A stretch of 64,000 bases of DNA, from assembly GCA_030549175.1 (NCBI GenBank), contig JAUKUA010000003.1, positions 6,076,001 to 6,140,000 on the forward strand, read 5' to 3'. The position numbers and the translations under genes were made by a program. The notes beneath the pieces are model-generated. The model made no database searches. It saw nothing but the letters and a program-made list of their open reading frames with translations, and had not been told where the DNA came from. Below are positions 22,798 through 34,305 of this stretch, in pieces. Position 1 is the first letter of the stretch. Each line of letters starts with the position of its first letter. Source of the DNA: Lasiosphaeris hirsuta (taxonomy: Eukaryota > Ascomycota > Sordariomycetes > Sordariales > Lasiosphaeriaceae).

Positions 22798-23800
22798 ATG
22801 GCAGACGATCTGGAGTTGCCCGAAATTCGATTCCGGGAGATCGAGTGCGGCAACCGCACTGAGCTTCAGCGCCTTCTCAGGGCCGGAGAAAGCCTGGGTT
22901 TCTTCTATCTGAACCTGGAGGGCTCAGAGGGAATGGGTTTGCTCGAACTGCAGGCCCAGATCCTCGAGTTCTCCAAAGTTTACTTGTCCCAACCACTGTC
23001 CTACAAGATGAAAGACTGTGCCGGCTTGCACACCGATAGTAATATTTGTGGGTGAGCGTCGTCCCTCTGGCTAGGATCCTGTTGACATTGGGCTTGACGG
23101 TACCTCGACGTGCTACATGCCAAACTGATAGCCGTTTGAACATACAGATACAAGCCTCTGGCGACGGAAACAGGTGTAGTCGACAAGAAAAAGGACGGTT
23201 TCGAGGCAATCAAGGTGAGAGAGAGAGAGGGCTTAGGTGCCCTAGCCTGTACTGAGCTGTGCTGACTGGGCCTGTGCTTGCGTGTGGTAGATGCCGACTA
23301 AAGCCTTGTTGGGGCTGAGGCCTGCTGTTGTTTTAGGCCCGGATTTGCTGGACATGCCGCTCGCTGGACACCGTAGCGAGGTTTGCGCCTTTGCGGAAGG
23401 TTCCATTCACGTCAGCTAGAAACTGCTGGCCGCGTTTTCGGACGTGCTTGCTGTTCACGACGAAGGTCGGTTCGAGAAGATGCACCTAGATCCCGAAAAC
23501 TCCAGCAGTTCCGTCGTTGTGAACTACTACAACTCAGCTGAGAGCCTTCCGGAGGAGGCATCGATGGGACACAACGCTCACACGGACCTCGGAAGCATCA
23601 TGATTTTGTTCTGCAGCAACTGGGGACTGCAAGTGTGGCTAACCGGGAGTGAGCGATGGGCATTTGTTGAGCCAAGGACTGGGTGCGCACGCACCGGGAA
23701 ACTTGAGGAGGACGCCGACGGCAATCGAGGATAATAGCCGTGCCCTCTTCAGTTTCTGAGAGGCTGCAACGCGGCATGCACTGCGTGAGGTAGGTGGGTG
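22798..23800 (+). pseudogene. 2-oxoglutarate/Fe(II) dioxygenase, broken
   Basis: Exons fit at 22798-23051, 23148-23214 and from 23291, with introns 23052-23147 and 23215-23290 (donors GTGAGC and GTGAGA, acceptors CAG and TAG). Exon 1 is the N-terminal dioxygenase segment (LGFFYLNLEG, near residue 40). Exon 3 holds the iron-binding H-x-D (GHNAHTDLG, about 23570) and GLQVW (about 23627). TAG at 23417-23419 interrupts exon 3, and further stops break the C-terminal half before a recognisable second histidine and R-x-S motif. Intact relatives oxidise secondary metabolites or other small molecules. The TAG is one C-to-T change from CAG. The splice sites remain good, so inactivation looks recent. 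Confidence 0.7.
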
Positions 23801-24349
23801 CCAAGTTGGTCTTTGGTTTGGACAGTGCAGACTCTCATTGGCACTTTCTGAGGTATCGGAACGGGCGAAGCCTGCATGCTGGCACGGCGTCAGCTCCAAT
23901 CATTCGTTTCACAACATTGAAGGCTCAGGCTTGGGGGGTTGAATCGCTCCATTCATCTACGTCTCTGATGCGTGTGCAAGGCTCGCGCGGTCTTTTCGCT
24001 TTGGGCGGCAAGGACAATTCTTTGTTCGGCCACCTTCGAACCTATCACTAGGAGTATCACCGCGATGTGGCCGAGAGATTTATTTGGTAGGTTTGGGAAC
24101 CCCAACCGCGTGGGATACGCCTGGGCTTGCTGAGGTACAGTACATCCATGGTGTCCTTCGCTGAGTGCCGTCGACCCCTTCACCCCACAGCGTCCGCTAT
24201 CTCCCGCTCCCCTCCAGGCCATCGAGGCGGGAAAGGGGAGAAGTCCCAATTCTTTGGCTCCACGGTAACAACTTCCTACGACAGGGGCATCGTCCGTGGC
24301 CGGTATTAAATCCCGCAGCAAACCTACGACAGAAGCATACCGACCAAAC
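23801..24349. other. Intergenic or remnant 3' end of dioxygenase
   Basis: No intact gene. A short open frame (23794-24051) starts with RYRNGR-like text that may be the degraded C-terminus of the preceding dioxygenase, but the match is weak. Confidence 0.3.
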
Positions 24350-25601
24350 ATGGACGAAGAAGGAGACCCGGCGATATCTCTCTACCCCCACTTCGACGAC
24401 GATACACGATTCGATGTTGTCCTACTCGACGACGACTGCTTTGGTACAGGCGACAATGGCGTCCAGCTCAAGACAAGCTTCAAGACCCAAGCCACCAACC
24501 TCGGCGGGGAGAAGCAAGGCATATCGGTGATCAGCGAGGATCAGCCATGACGGACTGGTCGTGCAATGCGACCTTGCTCAGGTCATCCACGGCACCATGT
24601 TTGAGGGGGGTTCGCCTGCCACGCTCCTCGTCTTCCAATTCTGCTTCGTGCCGCTGGGTAATCACCGGCGCTTCAAGACGGCCGAGATCACCATCACCTT
24701 CTCGGCTGGCGATGTCCAGGCCATCAGCCCGGTCAACACTTGGACAACGCTGCGGTCTCAAGTACAGCAAGAGATAAGCCACTCCATTAGTCCTGCCCTC
24801 GAGGCAAGCTTCGGCCCCGCCAAGTCCACAGTCGGGTATACATGGCAGTTCAAGGAAAATAGGGAGATCGAGGGTCACAGCAGAGTAGTGGGCCTGGTGC
24901 ATGCGTTGGGGAAGGTAAGCGCCCGGCAAAAGAAGAGAAAGAACACGGTGGTATGGTCGTTACATGAGAACGAGCAGACAAGCAGCGGTATCCCAAGCTT
25001 CATGCAGGCTGCCGCCCTGCTAAAAAGGAACAAAGCGCCTCGGTATCCGCATGGGGAGGAGTTCAGTGCCGACGTCACTATTAGTGGGAAGGTGGATAGT
25101 CGTAAGTGGGTCGCGGATAAGTTGCAGAAGGCCACGAAGAATATGTCCGGCAATGCTCGAAAGGGAGAGGCCGTCATCTTTGACCCGGAGAAGAACAGGG
25201 GGACTGTCGATGATGCCAACAACCTAGAGGAAGTGAACTTGGATGACTACAAGCAACTTGTGGATATCCGACAGTGGATAGAGGGGATTGGGAAGCCCCG
25301 AGAGCAGGGGCAAACACTCGCTGAGACGGCAAGAAAGGAACCCCAAAGGCAACTGGTTACCGAACCAGTCCTCACAGAAACATCTCAGGCTATTACGATG
25401 CCGACAACTCTTAGTACCGCCACGATTACTGCAACCATCCCAGATACTGCAGCTGGAAGAGAGCCCGTAACCATCGGTGATGGTAAGAAAGCGGAGAGGC
25501 TTCATCACCTCCAAACGCAACTCTCGCTCGTGAGGGAGGAAAAGAAACTGCTTCAAGAGGAGAGGAGACTGCTCCACGAGATTATACAATTGATGGACTG
25601 A
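24350..25601 (+). pseudogene. Conserved fungal coiled-coil protein, one frameshift
   Basis: The ATG at 24350 opens an acidic N-terminus (FDDDTRFDVVLLDDDCFGTG) that runs to about 24546. The homologous-looking continuation (GLVVQCDLAQVIHGT) lies in the next frame and is open to TGA at 25601. The downstream frame has no ATG near its start, its first codon being a GTG, so one extra base near 24545 best explains the break. The main body carries a beta-rich region (about 24600-24900), a Lys-rich stretch (RQKKRK) and a C-terminal coiled coil (REEKKLLQEERRLLHEI, about 25530-25590). I recognise it as a family common in filamentous fungi but know no function. A sequencing error or short unrecognised intron is possible. 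Confidence 0.55.
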
Positions 25602-25964
25602 AGGTAGGTACCTAGTACCTAAGGTTGTTTTGCTCGCCACAGGTATTGGACGAAGCTGGTCAAGTAGACCACCGCACATCGAGGTCTACAACAAGGTACC
25701 TACTAGTAGGCATGTACCTTCCCTTACATTTGTGGATGTATTTAGTGTCTTCAGTTACCTTAGGTGTATGCAATCACTTCGTATCTCAGCCCATGCAGAG
25801 GTACCCACTGCCATGCCGGAGGTTGAGATACACCCGCATTATTCAAGTTACCCGAAAGGTCACACTCCCCACGAAGAGGAGATCAAATATTCTTTCATCG
25901 TTCATGCACTGGCTGCGAAAGCTGGCCACTGAGCATAGGTACCTAGTGTAAGGTAGGCAGGTAA
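25602..25964. other. Intergenic
   Basis: No gene recognised. Contains GGTACCTA/TAGGTACC inverted motifs around 25605-25720. Confidence 0.4.
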
Positions 25965-26910
25965 TCAAGCACGGGCAGAGGCCCCGGCACCTCCAATGTA
26001 GTGGGTTCCCCCCAGGTAGTGTGGATGGTCAACAAAGACACTGGAGTGCGTAGAACTTGGGGGAGAAACGTCTCTCCGGAGTCTGATCCAGATGACCCGA
26101 AAGAAGACCACAAGTCCGAGAATGAATGAGATAAGTTGTCCCAGTGCTTCAAGTCCGTATACACCCCTAACTTTGTTCCAATATAGGGTGAGTTCGGTGC
26201 TCGCAATGACTATCGGCGCAATAAGAAGGTTGACGAATGATCGCAGTCGAATGAGTGTTCTCTCCGTTTTCCCCGAGCTAGAAAAGTCAGTATAGGCTTG
26301 TTGGATACGTTAGGTTTACTTACTGAACTTCCTCTGGCTCGAAGGGTTCCTCCGTGGAGCGCCTGAAAAGCCACCATTCAAACCATCCCGCAATAGATAC
26401 CCAGAGGAGGAAGCTCGATAGCGAGAGGTTAACGGCTTTCAAAGCCACCCCGTACAGAGACACCGGCACAAACAAGAATCCATACGACTGACAGTTGTTT
26501 TCTGTTTGACCTTCTGACAATCTCAACCAGAAGATGTATTGCAGGATGGCAATCGCTATTAGGATGACCTGCGAGAAGATTCTCAGAGGAAGGTCCGCCG
26601 CCAGCGCCGTCCACCTCGTCGGGTCCCATTCCTTGCGAAAGAAAATGATGGCTCTCCAAATAAATATTGCAACATGCGAGTAGTACGCCCCGAAGCAAAG
26701 TAATAGCACGATGTACTGATCGAGGTCTGTCACAGCACCGCGGGCAGTCTGGATGCTGAGGGCGATGAGAACAGCCGTCAAATAGCTGTAGATCGCGAAT
26801 CGAGTTGATGCAATCTCGCTCTTGATCATCAGGAAGTTCGCAAGTACCGCGGCAAGCCACTGCAGATAGAAGCCAAGCCGTATCTGTTGGGCGCTATACA
26901 CACAACACAA
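25965..26910 (-). CDS. Multi-pass membrane protein, 5' end uncertain
   Basis: Exon 26324-26910 joins exon 25965-26277 across a 46-bp intron (donor GTAAGT, branch TACTGAC, acceptor CTAG at 26278). The joined frame gives about 299 residues. Hydrophobic segments occur at LGFYLQWLAAVLANFLM, YLTAVLIALSIQ, YIVLLLCFGAYYSHVAIFIW, IFSQVILIAIAILQYIFW, ALKAVNLSLSSFLLWVSIAG, and in exon 2 LIAPIVIASTEL and LISFILGLVVFFRVIW: about seven membrane spans. A W-N-x-[IV]-R motif (YWNKVRG) after the sixth is typical of a fungal membrane family of unknown function. No ATG opens exon 1; TATAG at about 26894 is a plausible acceptor, so a small 5' exon upstream is likely. No in-frame stops. Confidence 0.65.
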
Positions 26911-27428
26911 GAAGATGTGATAAAAGGCATGTATTGCTATGGAAAAGAAAAAGGAAGGCCAGGATCTTGCAGATCCTGAAGGCGCAGATGGTGGGCTGGC
27001 TAGCGCACACTAGTTGGGAGCTAACGGTGGGCCGACTACGGGATAATGGCGGGATAACGTCGGGCGGTCCCTCCAACAGGCGCCGATGGCATAACTAGCC
27101 GACGACTAGAAGCCGTCGTTGCCGCCCGTGGGCGACACGGGCGTGCCCGTCATGTCGACCGCAAAGTTCTGAGGCCAATGATAGCCACTCGCCGGCACAG
27201 CCCTGTTGATAGTGGTGCGCGGCGTCACTTCTCGCGTCGGTGATATTTGCGCAATGGTCTGCTCCCCCCCCCCCCCCCCGATGGAGCTTCAAAAGATGCT
27301 TGGCTTCTCGGCATTGAAGCGAACTTCCCTTCTTGCATCATCGCTTGGTGGGCTTTTCGATGAACATCCCGCCCATCCCTCGGAGTGAATGCGTCCCGAT
27401 ACTCTGCCGTGTGTGACCGTGACCCACC
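26911..27428. other. Intergenic with poly-C tract
   Basis: Holds a run of about 18 C at 27263-27280 and probable upstream parts of the genes on both sides. A 5' exon of the minus-strand membrane protein may lie here, unrecognised. Confidence 0.4.
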
Positions 27429-29319
27429 ATGGCTGAGGTTGCCCTCGCCATTGTTCCCATCTTCTTCAGCACCGTTCGCGGCTTCATGATCGTGAAGGAG
27501 AAGGTGCAGCTACTGCGACACTACCGCAAGGAGGTCGAATGGCTGCGAACTAGGGTAGATGTCCAGGCGCGATGCTTCAAGGGCGAGGTGCACTATATGT
27601 GTATCGATGCGCTCGACACTCATACAGCGCAGTCTTTGATAACCGACGATGCACACGCGTACTGGAAGAGCCAGGACCTGGAGGCCACGCTCGAGACCCA
27701 CATGGGAGACCTCTACCCACAGTTCGGTAGAGCCATAGAGGAGGTCAAGGGAGCGCTGGCCCAGATCGAAGCCAAGCTGGCCGTCTTTGCGCCATTGGAC
27801 GCTACGGTGAGAGATGAGCAGACATGTTCCCATGGCCACTTCGAGGTGCTAATGTCGCCCGGTAGTCTCCTCTGCTTAAAGCGACCAAAGACAAATTCCG
27901 CCTTGCGTTTAAGAAGGAATAGTACAAGGAGGATATCAACAATCTCAAGGAGTGGATTGCCGAGCGGAAACGGATCAGGAAGCTGGCCAAGGCGATACAG
28001 AAGTCGTCTGCGTCGAAAGCCAAAGGGTCCCAAAAGGAGAAGGCCCCGGTGGCCATCCACCACTTGGAAGAGGTTGACCCGACCGCCGGGAAGCCGTATC
28101 GAGAGTTGAAGCATCTGTCGTCAGGTCTTCAATCCCTCTTGAGGCTTCAATGGAGCTGCCATAGCTCCGTCCATTCGTATCACAACAGAAGACTGTTCCT
28201 AGACAGTCGTGCTTCAGAGAGAGCCAAAGTCCTGTGTCTCCTCGGGTCCACGGGGCGGCAGGGCTGCTCCCTCCTCAAGTGAGAAACAGCCCCCCCCCCC
28301 CTAACCGAGAATGCCCACGCTAACAACGTCCAAGCCATCGCCTTCTGTTCAGTGTCAGTGTCGCGCAATTGGGGCTTTTGACACCGGACAGCCAAGACCC
28401 TAAGTGCTTCGAAGATGTCGATGGGCCGACACCCAAACGGGCAAAAACTTTCCTCCCAGAATCAGTACCGTAGATCCGCGTCAGTCTCGGCGGCGGAGGA
28501 GGTGGCGAGCCTTTGTCAGGAGTTGGAAGCATGCTCGATCGCTCCCGATCTGCAGCCTTTTAGATATGCCAACGTCAATCTGCAAGAGCGATTCAAGTTT
28601 GAGCCAGAAACTTCTCAAAGTGCGAGCCTGGAGAGCTGGGAAACGAACAAGATAACGTCCCTGGCTGAACTCCTCCGCCGCCCTGTTCACGATGTGATAC
28701 TTGATCGCGAGCGTACCCTCCTCGCACTTGCGCTTGTCCGAGCCACCCTGACCAATCACTCCACCGACGGATGGCCGAAGGGGTGCGTGCTGGAGGGCAT
28801 CGGCTTTCTCCACAATCCGGATGCCACTTTGACGGATCTGCCGTGTTGAAGACGCTCAGCATGCAGATTCGTGTCGGGGGCGGTGCGATGGCGGACACTG
28901 ATATGGATGGCGGTTCGGCGGTGTTTGAGGACGAGCTCAAATACAAGTATGGGATTCGAAACCAGGTGCTCTACCGGCTCGGCGTGGCGTTGCTGTCAAT
29001 CGGGCTGTGGAGCCAGGTCAGATGGGAGGATATCGGCGTGGTTCGTCGTAAAGCGGCGGCGTTTGACTCGTTGGGTGGAAAAAGGTATCGGGAAGCGCTG
29101 AACAAGCTTGTTTGGGGAAACTTTGTGGTCGACACGACCGACCTCAACAACGAACGTCTCCAGGCCGAGATCCATCGGGCCATCATTGTTCCTCTGGAGA
29201 GGCGGGCGGGGTTGCATCGGCAAAGCCAGGAGCGGGACTACGCCGAGGGACAGCCGCGGTGGCCCGGGAAGGCTGTGCGATGGGACGGCGAGACATCAGC
29301 TGCATTTACTGTATAGTAT
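27429..29319 (+). pseudogene. DUF7580-type fungal protein, broken
   Basis: Exon 1 (27429-27806, ATG) encodes a helical N-terminus with a hydrophobic start (VALAIVPIFFSTVRG). A 59-bp intron (27807-27865, GTGAGA...GGTAG) leads in frame to exon 2. That exon has TAG at 27920-27922 within a Lys-rich helix and otherwise reads on to 28278 (YRELKHLSSGLQSLL). A donor GTGAGA at 28279 and acceptor TTCAG at 28352 fit a second intron. Downstream pieces 28465-28850 (LLRRPVHDVILDRERTLLAL) and 28860-29316 (YKYGIRNQVLYRLGVALLSI) are the kinase-like C-terminal domain, but in two further frames. Such proteins are common in filamentous fungi and are often linked to heterokaryon or defence repertoires; that role is only inferred. 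Confidence 0.55.
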
Positions 29320-29914
29320 GATAGACTCGATTACATTGGATGCGCCGATGGGCGGGTGAAGGGCTGCAAAGCGGGGCATGATGGCGGAAAACGCTGGAAA
29401 ACGCGGGGAGGACTGGCTGGCTAGGCGTTGTCGGGCGTTGAGGGTCTGGAATGATTAGCTTCTTTGCTTTCTTGGTGTTGAGGGGAAAATACGGAATACG
29501 GGACACTTCAGCCACAGAACGGCGCTAGAGCTGGGGAATGAGCAAACCCTGCCTGCCCGCACGTGGTCAGCGCAACAAAAAGTTTGAGCTCTAGCTGTTG
29601 TTGCCAGTGACTGTGGTGTGCAGCTGCGCGCGCTGGGTACTGATGGGGCGCACTGCGCAGTGCTGTATTTTCATTCGCAGGTCTCCCCCGCCGCAGTTTC
29701 TACATCGCCCGCAGAGAAGGCGCTGCTTCCTCCAAGCAGAAGCTTCGCTCGCCCTCTTGTCGCCAAGACCAGCCTCTTACCGAGTCCCCGTCCAGATTCG
29801 GCGCACGTGGTTTGCGACCGACCGCATCGCGAAAAGTACATTATCTTTTGATTCGCGCGTTGAGTGCCATGCCAGTTCAGCGCAGGCCCGAAACACCTCG
29901 CGGATGCCGTCGCT
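29320..29914. other. Intergenic
   Basis: Promoter region of the transporter gene at 29915. No coding region recognised. Confidence 0.4.
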
Positions 29915-32081
29915 ATGGCCGCCGATATTGATAAGCTCAACACGAACAGTATCAGGGAATAGAGGTCAATTGTGACGCTGGTTGTGTTTGTCCTGACGAG
30001 TAAGCGCCAGTTGGCCCCCTCTTTTCCTCTCTCTTCAGTTTCCACGCCCAGCTGACCAGTGCAGACATCAACGTCCTTTTCCCCTACCAAATCCCCCTCC
30101 CCTTCCCCCGCCAGCTGCTTAATGGCATTCGACATATACTTAGCGCTATTAGGGTCGTCCCTCTGGAGAGGAAGGGCCCTGGTGGCCCCCAGAGGGCAAT
30201 CGTGTGGCTCAGGCTCCCAATGAATTTTGTGACGGCCCCCCTCATCGCAGACCTCTTCTTGCTCATCATCCAGGCCATTGGCAGGGAGGAAGTGCGGGGC
30301 GGCACTCTCGGAACCGACCACATCTCGCCGCTTGATATCATGTTGTTCTTCATCACCCTAGCCTACGTCGCCATCTCCATCGACGCCTCGGGTCTCATCC
30401 GCTGGCTGGCCTACAAGGTCCTGCTATGGGGAGGCGAAAGTGGACACGAGCTCTTCTTTTACCTGTATACATTCTTCGCCGTGCTGGGCAGCTTTATTGG
30501 GAACGATCCCATCATTCTATCCGGCACGCCCTTCCTCGCTTACATGACACGGGTGTCAAGGAATATCGAATTCCCAAGGGCTTGGATCTTCACTCAATTC
30601 GCCGTTGCGAACGTCGTTTCGACCATTCTCGTGTCTTCGAATCCGACCAACCTTGTTCTTGCCGGCGCATTTCAGGTCCGATTTGTTGACTATACCGTCA
30701 ACATGATCGTCCCCGTCGTCATCACAATCATGGCCCTTTTCCCAATACTCCTCCACGTCATTTTCAAGAAAGAGAACCTCATTCCAAGGAAGATCACACT
30801 CCATGAGCTGCCAGAGGAGATCAGGGCCACGATGCCCAAAAATCCCTGCATCCCATATGCGAGAGGCGGGGCGGAAGAAGAGGAGAACCCGCACGCGGAC
30901 GACGAAAAGAGGAAAATGATCGAACTCGCAGAGATCATGCACCCTTACCTGGACAAGAAGAGCGCGATATTCGGAAGCGCCATTATCGCAACTACCCTTG
31001 TGGTCGTGTTGGTGCTCAACGCGGTGATACTACCTGGTGGCGAGGTTCCCGTCTTCTATATTACTCTACCGGCGGCTGTTATCATGCTTTGCTGGGATGT
31101 TTCATGCGGATGGTTACGCAGGAAAGGAACGCGCGAAATTGCACATAACGGCCGGCGCGAGCTGGAGGCGGCACGAGAAGCGCGCACCGCCGCGGCTGCT
31201 GTCTCCTCAACTGAGGCAGAACTAGTTGTAGCATCGGAGAACTTCCCACACAGCCAGTCGACCACCGATATGACCGCCGAAGGCGAGGAATCAACAAGCG
31301 GAAGCAACGTCAAGCCCGTCCCCAAATATTCGATTCGAGTGAGCTCAGCGAGGGAGGGACAAAGAAGCTTAAGGTCAAGGAGGTGGATGTTGAGAAGCGG
31401 TCTGAAACAGCATCCGAGGGCAAGGCAACATTGATGTCCCTGGTATCCGATGCGTGGACATGGTCACGAGAAACATTTCCCACGGCCACCGCTGTACTCG
31501 CGCTTTTACCGCTTGCTCTTGTACCTTTTGCTTTCACCATGTTTGTGCTCGTGCAGGCACTTGTCACGAAGGGTTGGGTGCCTGTATTTGCGTACGGATG
31601 GGACCACTGGGTCGGCAGGACCGGCACAGTTGGCGCCATTGGAGGCATGGGTTTTGTTTCGGTTGTTCTTTGCAATGTAGGCCATCCCCCCTCCACCCTC
31701 TCTACAACATTTGTTGACCAAGCTCCCCAGTTTGCCGGCACAAACATCGGGACTACGATCTTGATCTGCAGAGTTCTACAGGCTTGGGTGATCATACACG
31801 AGCAGCCAGGGGTGCCTCCAATATCCAACAGGACATTCTGGGCCACAATCTACAGCATGGCTCTCGGCGTCAACTATGGCGCATTTAGCACCGCATTCAG
31901 CGCCTCGCTTGCCGGACTCCTGTGGCAAGATATCCTAAGAAGCAAGCATATTCACATCCGAGCCCGCGATTTTGCGCGTTTCAACGTACCCATCATTGCC
32001 ACCTCCATGATTGTTGGATGTGCTGTACTTGTTGGGGAAGTCTATCTCATGAGGGACGCACTTCTATATAAATCGACCTGA
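29915..32081 (+). pseudogene. CitT/ArsB-type anion transporter, broken
   Basis: Exons fit at 29915-29999, 30065-31676 and 31731-32081. Intron 1 (30000-30064) has GTAAGC, a CTGAC branch and GCAG. Intron 2 (31677-31730, GTAGGC...CCCAG) is 54 nt, a multiple of three and free of stops. The protein would have about 700 residues with 11-12 membrane spans. Family-typical stretches are IGNDPIILSGTPFLAYMTR, SSNPTNLVLAGAF, GWVPVFAYGWDHWV, GTNIGTTIL and NYGAFSTAFSASLAGLLW. TAG at 29960-29962 (codon 16) replaces what is probably Trp or Gln, and a one-base shift near 31325 breaks the long cytoplasmic loop. Members of this superfamily move anions such as arsenite, citrate or silicate across membranes; the substrate is not predictable here. 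Confidence 0.72.
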
Positions 32082-34236
32082 GGTAATGAGGAGGGGAAGA
32101 GGGGAGGAGGGGGTATTCCTACCACGTAGGCAAGATTAAGACAGCACGTAAGGCGGGACGCCTATGGGGAACAGATATTAAAAGACCGAATGTAGGCTAG
32201 CACAACTCTCAGGCTGAGATACACCATCACTCTAGGCCGTTGTCACTATAATGCACAGATGGTGAGTCTAGGTTGGCAACTCTGACAAGATGAGTCTCCC
32301 TGGACTCCCACCTTGCGTTAAGAATCCCGCCAAGGCCCCTGATCATGCTTAAATAATACTTTCCCAGCCTGAGATACACTTGATGAAAGAGATCTAGGCG
32401 CGGCCACTAGGTGTACCTCGGAAAGGCCCATAAAGTCACGCTATTACTATATACGAGACAATAATCTAAGGTGGGTGACGACGTCGTACACGCGTTCCAC
32501 AGGAGATCAAACATTTCGCGTAATTTTAGGACCGTAGTCCTGGATACAGCCTTGATAGGATTAACAGCTTACCGAACATCCTAGACACGGGGCTGGTCTA
32601 GTGCACGAAACTCCGCAGCTCTCCCGCATAGTCTTTATAAAAAGAAAACTGCTCTGTATAAAATAGTCAACTAACCTTGATACATAATTTTACTTATTCA
32701 TACACCGCTATGCCCGAAGGGCTTGCCGGTACTTCTACTGCTAAATACATAGGAATACCGTGCTTTGAGCTGGGTGAAAAACCTTCATCTACTTTACAGG
32801 GAACTTCTTCTAGAATCCTTCCACTACGTCTTTAGGGTCTACAGACGTTGCTCATGGGTCTGGATACATATTCGTAACCGTAGATAATACACGTTAAAAC
32901 GTAAGTGTATTCTATAGTTATAGTAATTAGCCACGTATAAACGAGGCACACTTAAAATACGCCGGCTTAGGATACGTTATCCCTGTGATCAAGTGGTAAA
33001 CTCCCTAAAAAGATGCTCCATTAGTTAGCTTGCCCGCCTTGCAGGATCCGCCAACTAAACCGTGGCGGCTAGTACGGAGGTCGATGAAAGGTGTTATGGC
33101 CGTGATAGGAATCCCCTTTAGTCGAGACACGTAGGATAGGGTTTGACTTGGCTTTTTGGCTTGACATCTAAGGAAAGGGTAGATTGCTTAGAGGATCACT
33201 TGTATAAGGGCTAATTAACTTGATGCTATAATCCAGACTCCAGACCTCCCTAAACCAGGCACTGCTATCTATGAGTTTTCTCGACTAGGAGAAATTGGCT
33301 GCCAAAGTGAGAACGTAAGAGGTTTCTGGCGAGTTTTGTTGTGCTCAGCGGGGGGTATTGGGAAGAAGGTCTGCAGGTTTTTTTTACCTGCAGCTTCAAA
33401 AAGTATGGTGGGGCGTATGGGCCATTGGGGTTGGTGCATGCCTTAGATGTCAAATATCACCTGTATCAACCAGAAAGCCTTGATTGAGCCAGCGTCAAGT
33501 GTGCTGTATTGGGTGTGTTGCAGCTGCTGCGTAGGGTCTCCAAGTGCTCTGACTGGTGCCTTGGCGCCTTGGCCCGCTCGCACGCAGACCGCGCGCAGTG
33601 CTCCGGATCTAATTGATCCACTGTATTTGCTTATTTAACTTGACAAGAATGGGCCTACCCCCGTTTGGATGCCACGACACGGGGATCCCTGCGCTGTCCC
33701 CACCCCGATGGCCGTTTCTAGACAGCTGCAAGAACATGCCAAAAGTCCCCGGGGGCTGCTTCAAGAGGACTTTGGTGTCAAAATTTTCGCGCCCCAAGGA
33801 TTCGTAACATTAATGTGGCCCATTGTTTTACCTTTCAGCTCAAAGGCATGCTGCAGAAGGAAGAAAAAATAAGAAGAAAAAAAACCTAACCGGAGGTAAG
33901 ATCGATGCACGTTAATGAGATAGTTGCGGTGAGTGTCCAGGGAGTGAATTCGGGGATCTCGGCATCAAAGCAGCACACCGGTTTCCTAGGGTAAGTTCTT
34001 GGCATGCAAACGCCAAAGCTGTTGGAGTGGCAATGTGCTGTATTGCCACTATCTGTGATGGAGAGTAGGATGTAAGATCCAGGAAGCGGGCTTGCACATG
34101 CGCGAGGAAATAGGTGGTGGGCTGGAGCACAAGCCTGTTGGCCTGTGCAGGCGCGGCGCGGCCCCCTGTGTGCCTGTGCGCCTGGGAGTGCCCTACTCCC
34201 AACAGGAGCTTCCCCCGCATGTCAATCTTGGCATGT
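32082..34236. other. Long intergenic region
   Basis: About 2.1 kb, AT-rich between 32400 and 33200, with no recognisable gene. A small hairpin lies at 33371-33393. The end nearest 34306 is the promoter of the methyltransferase gene. Some of the AT-rich part may be an unrecognisable repeat relic. Confidence 0.4.
33371..33393. repeat. Perfect 8-bp inverted repeat around a T run
   Basis: CTGCAGGT, seven T, ACCTGCAG. It could form a hairpin but has no adjacent gene that would make it a terminator. Confidence 0.7.
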
Positions 34237-34244
34237 TATATATA
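34237..34244 (+). promoter_or_regulatory. TATA box of the methyltransferase gene
   Basis: TATATATA about 62 bp before the ATG at 34306, a plausible distance for a fungal core promoter with a short leader. Confidence 0.45.
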
Positions 34245-34305
34245 TTATTGAAACCTACCTCAGCTTTGCTGGTAATCAGTGTGTTTCATCGCGTTACTCG
34301 ACATC

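Noticed and set aside
29671..30321. 216-codon minus-strand frame at the start of the transporter gene
   Set aside because: Antisense to well-supported transporter exons and intron 1.
33000..33080. Possible tRNA (GCAGGATCCGCCA-like stretch)
   Set aside because: No clover-leaf with matching acceptor, D and T arms could be drawn.
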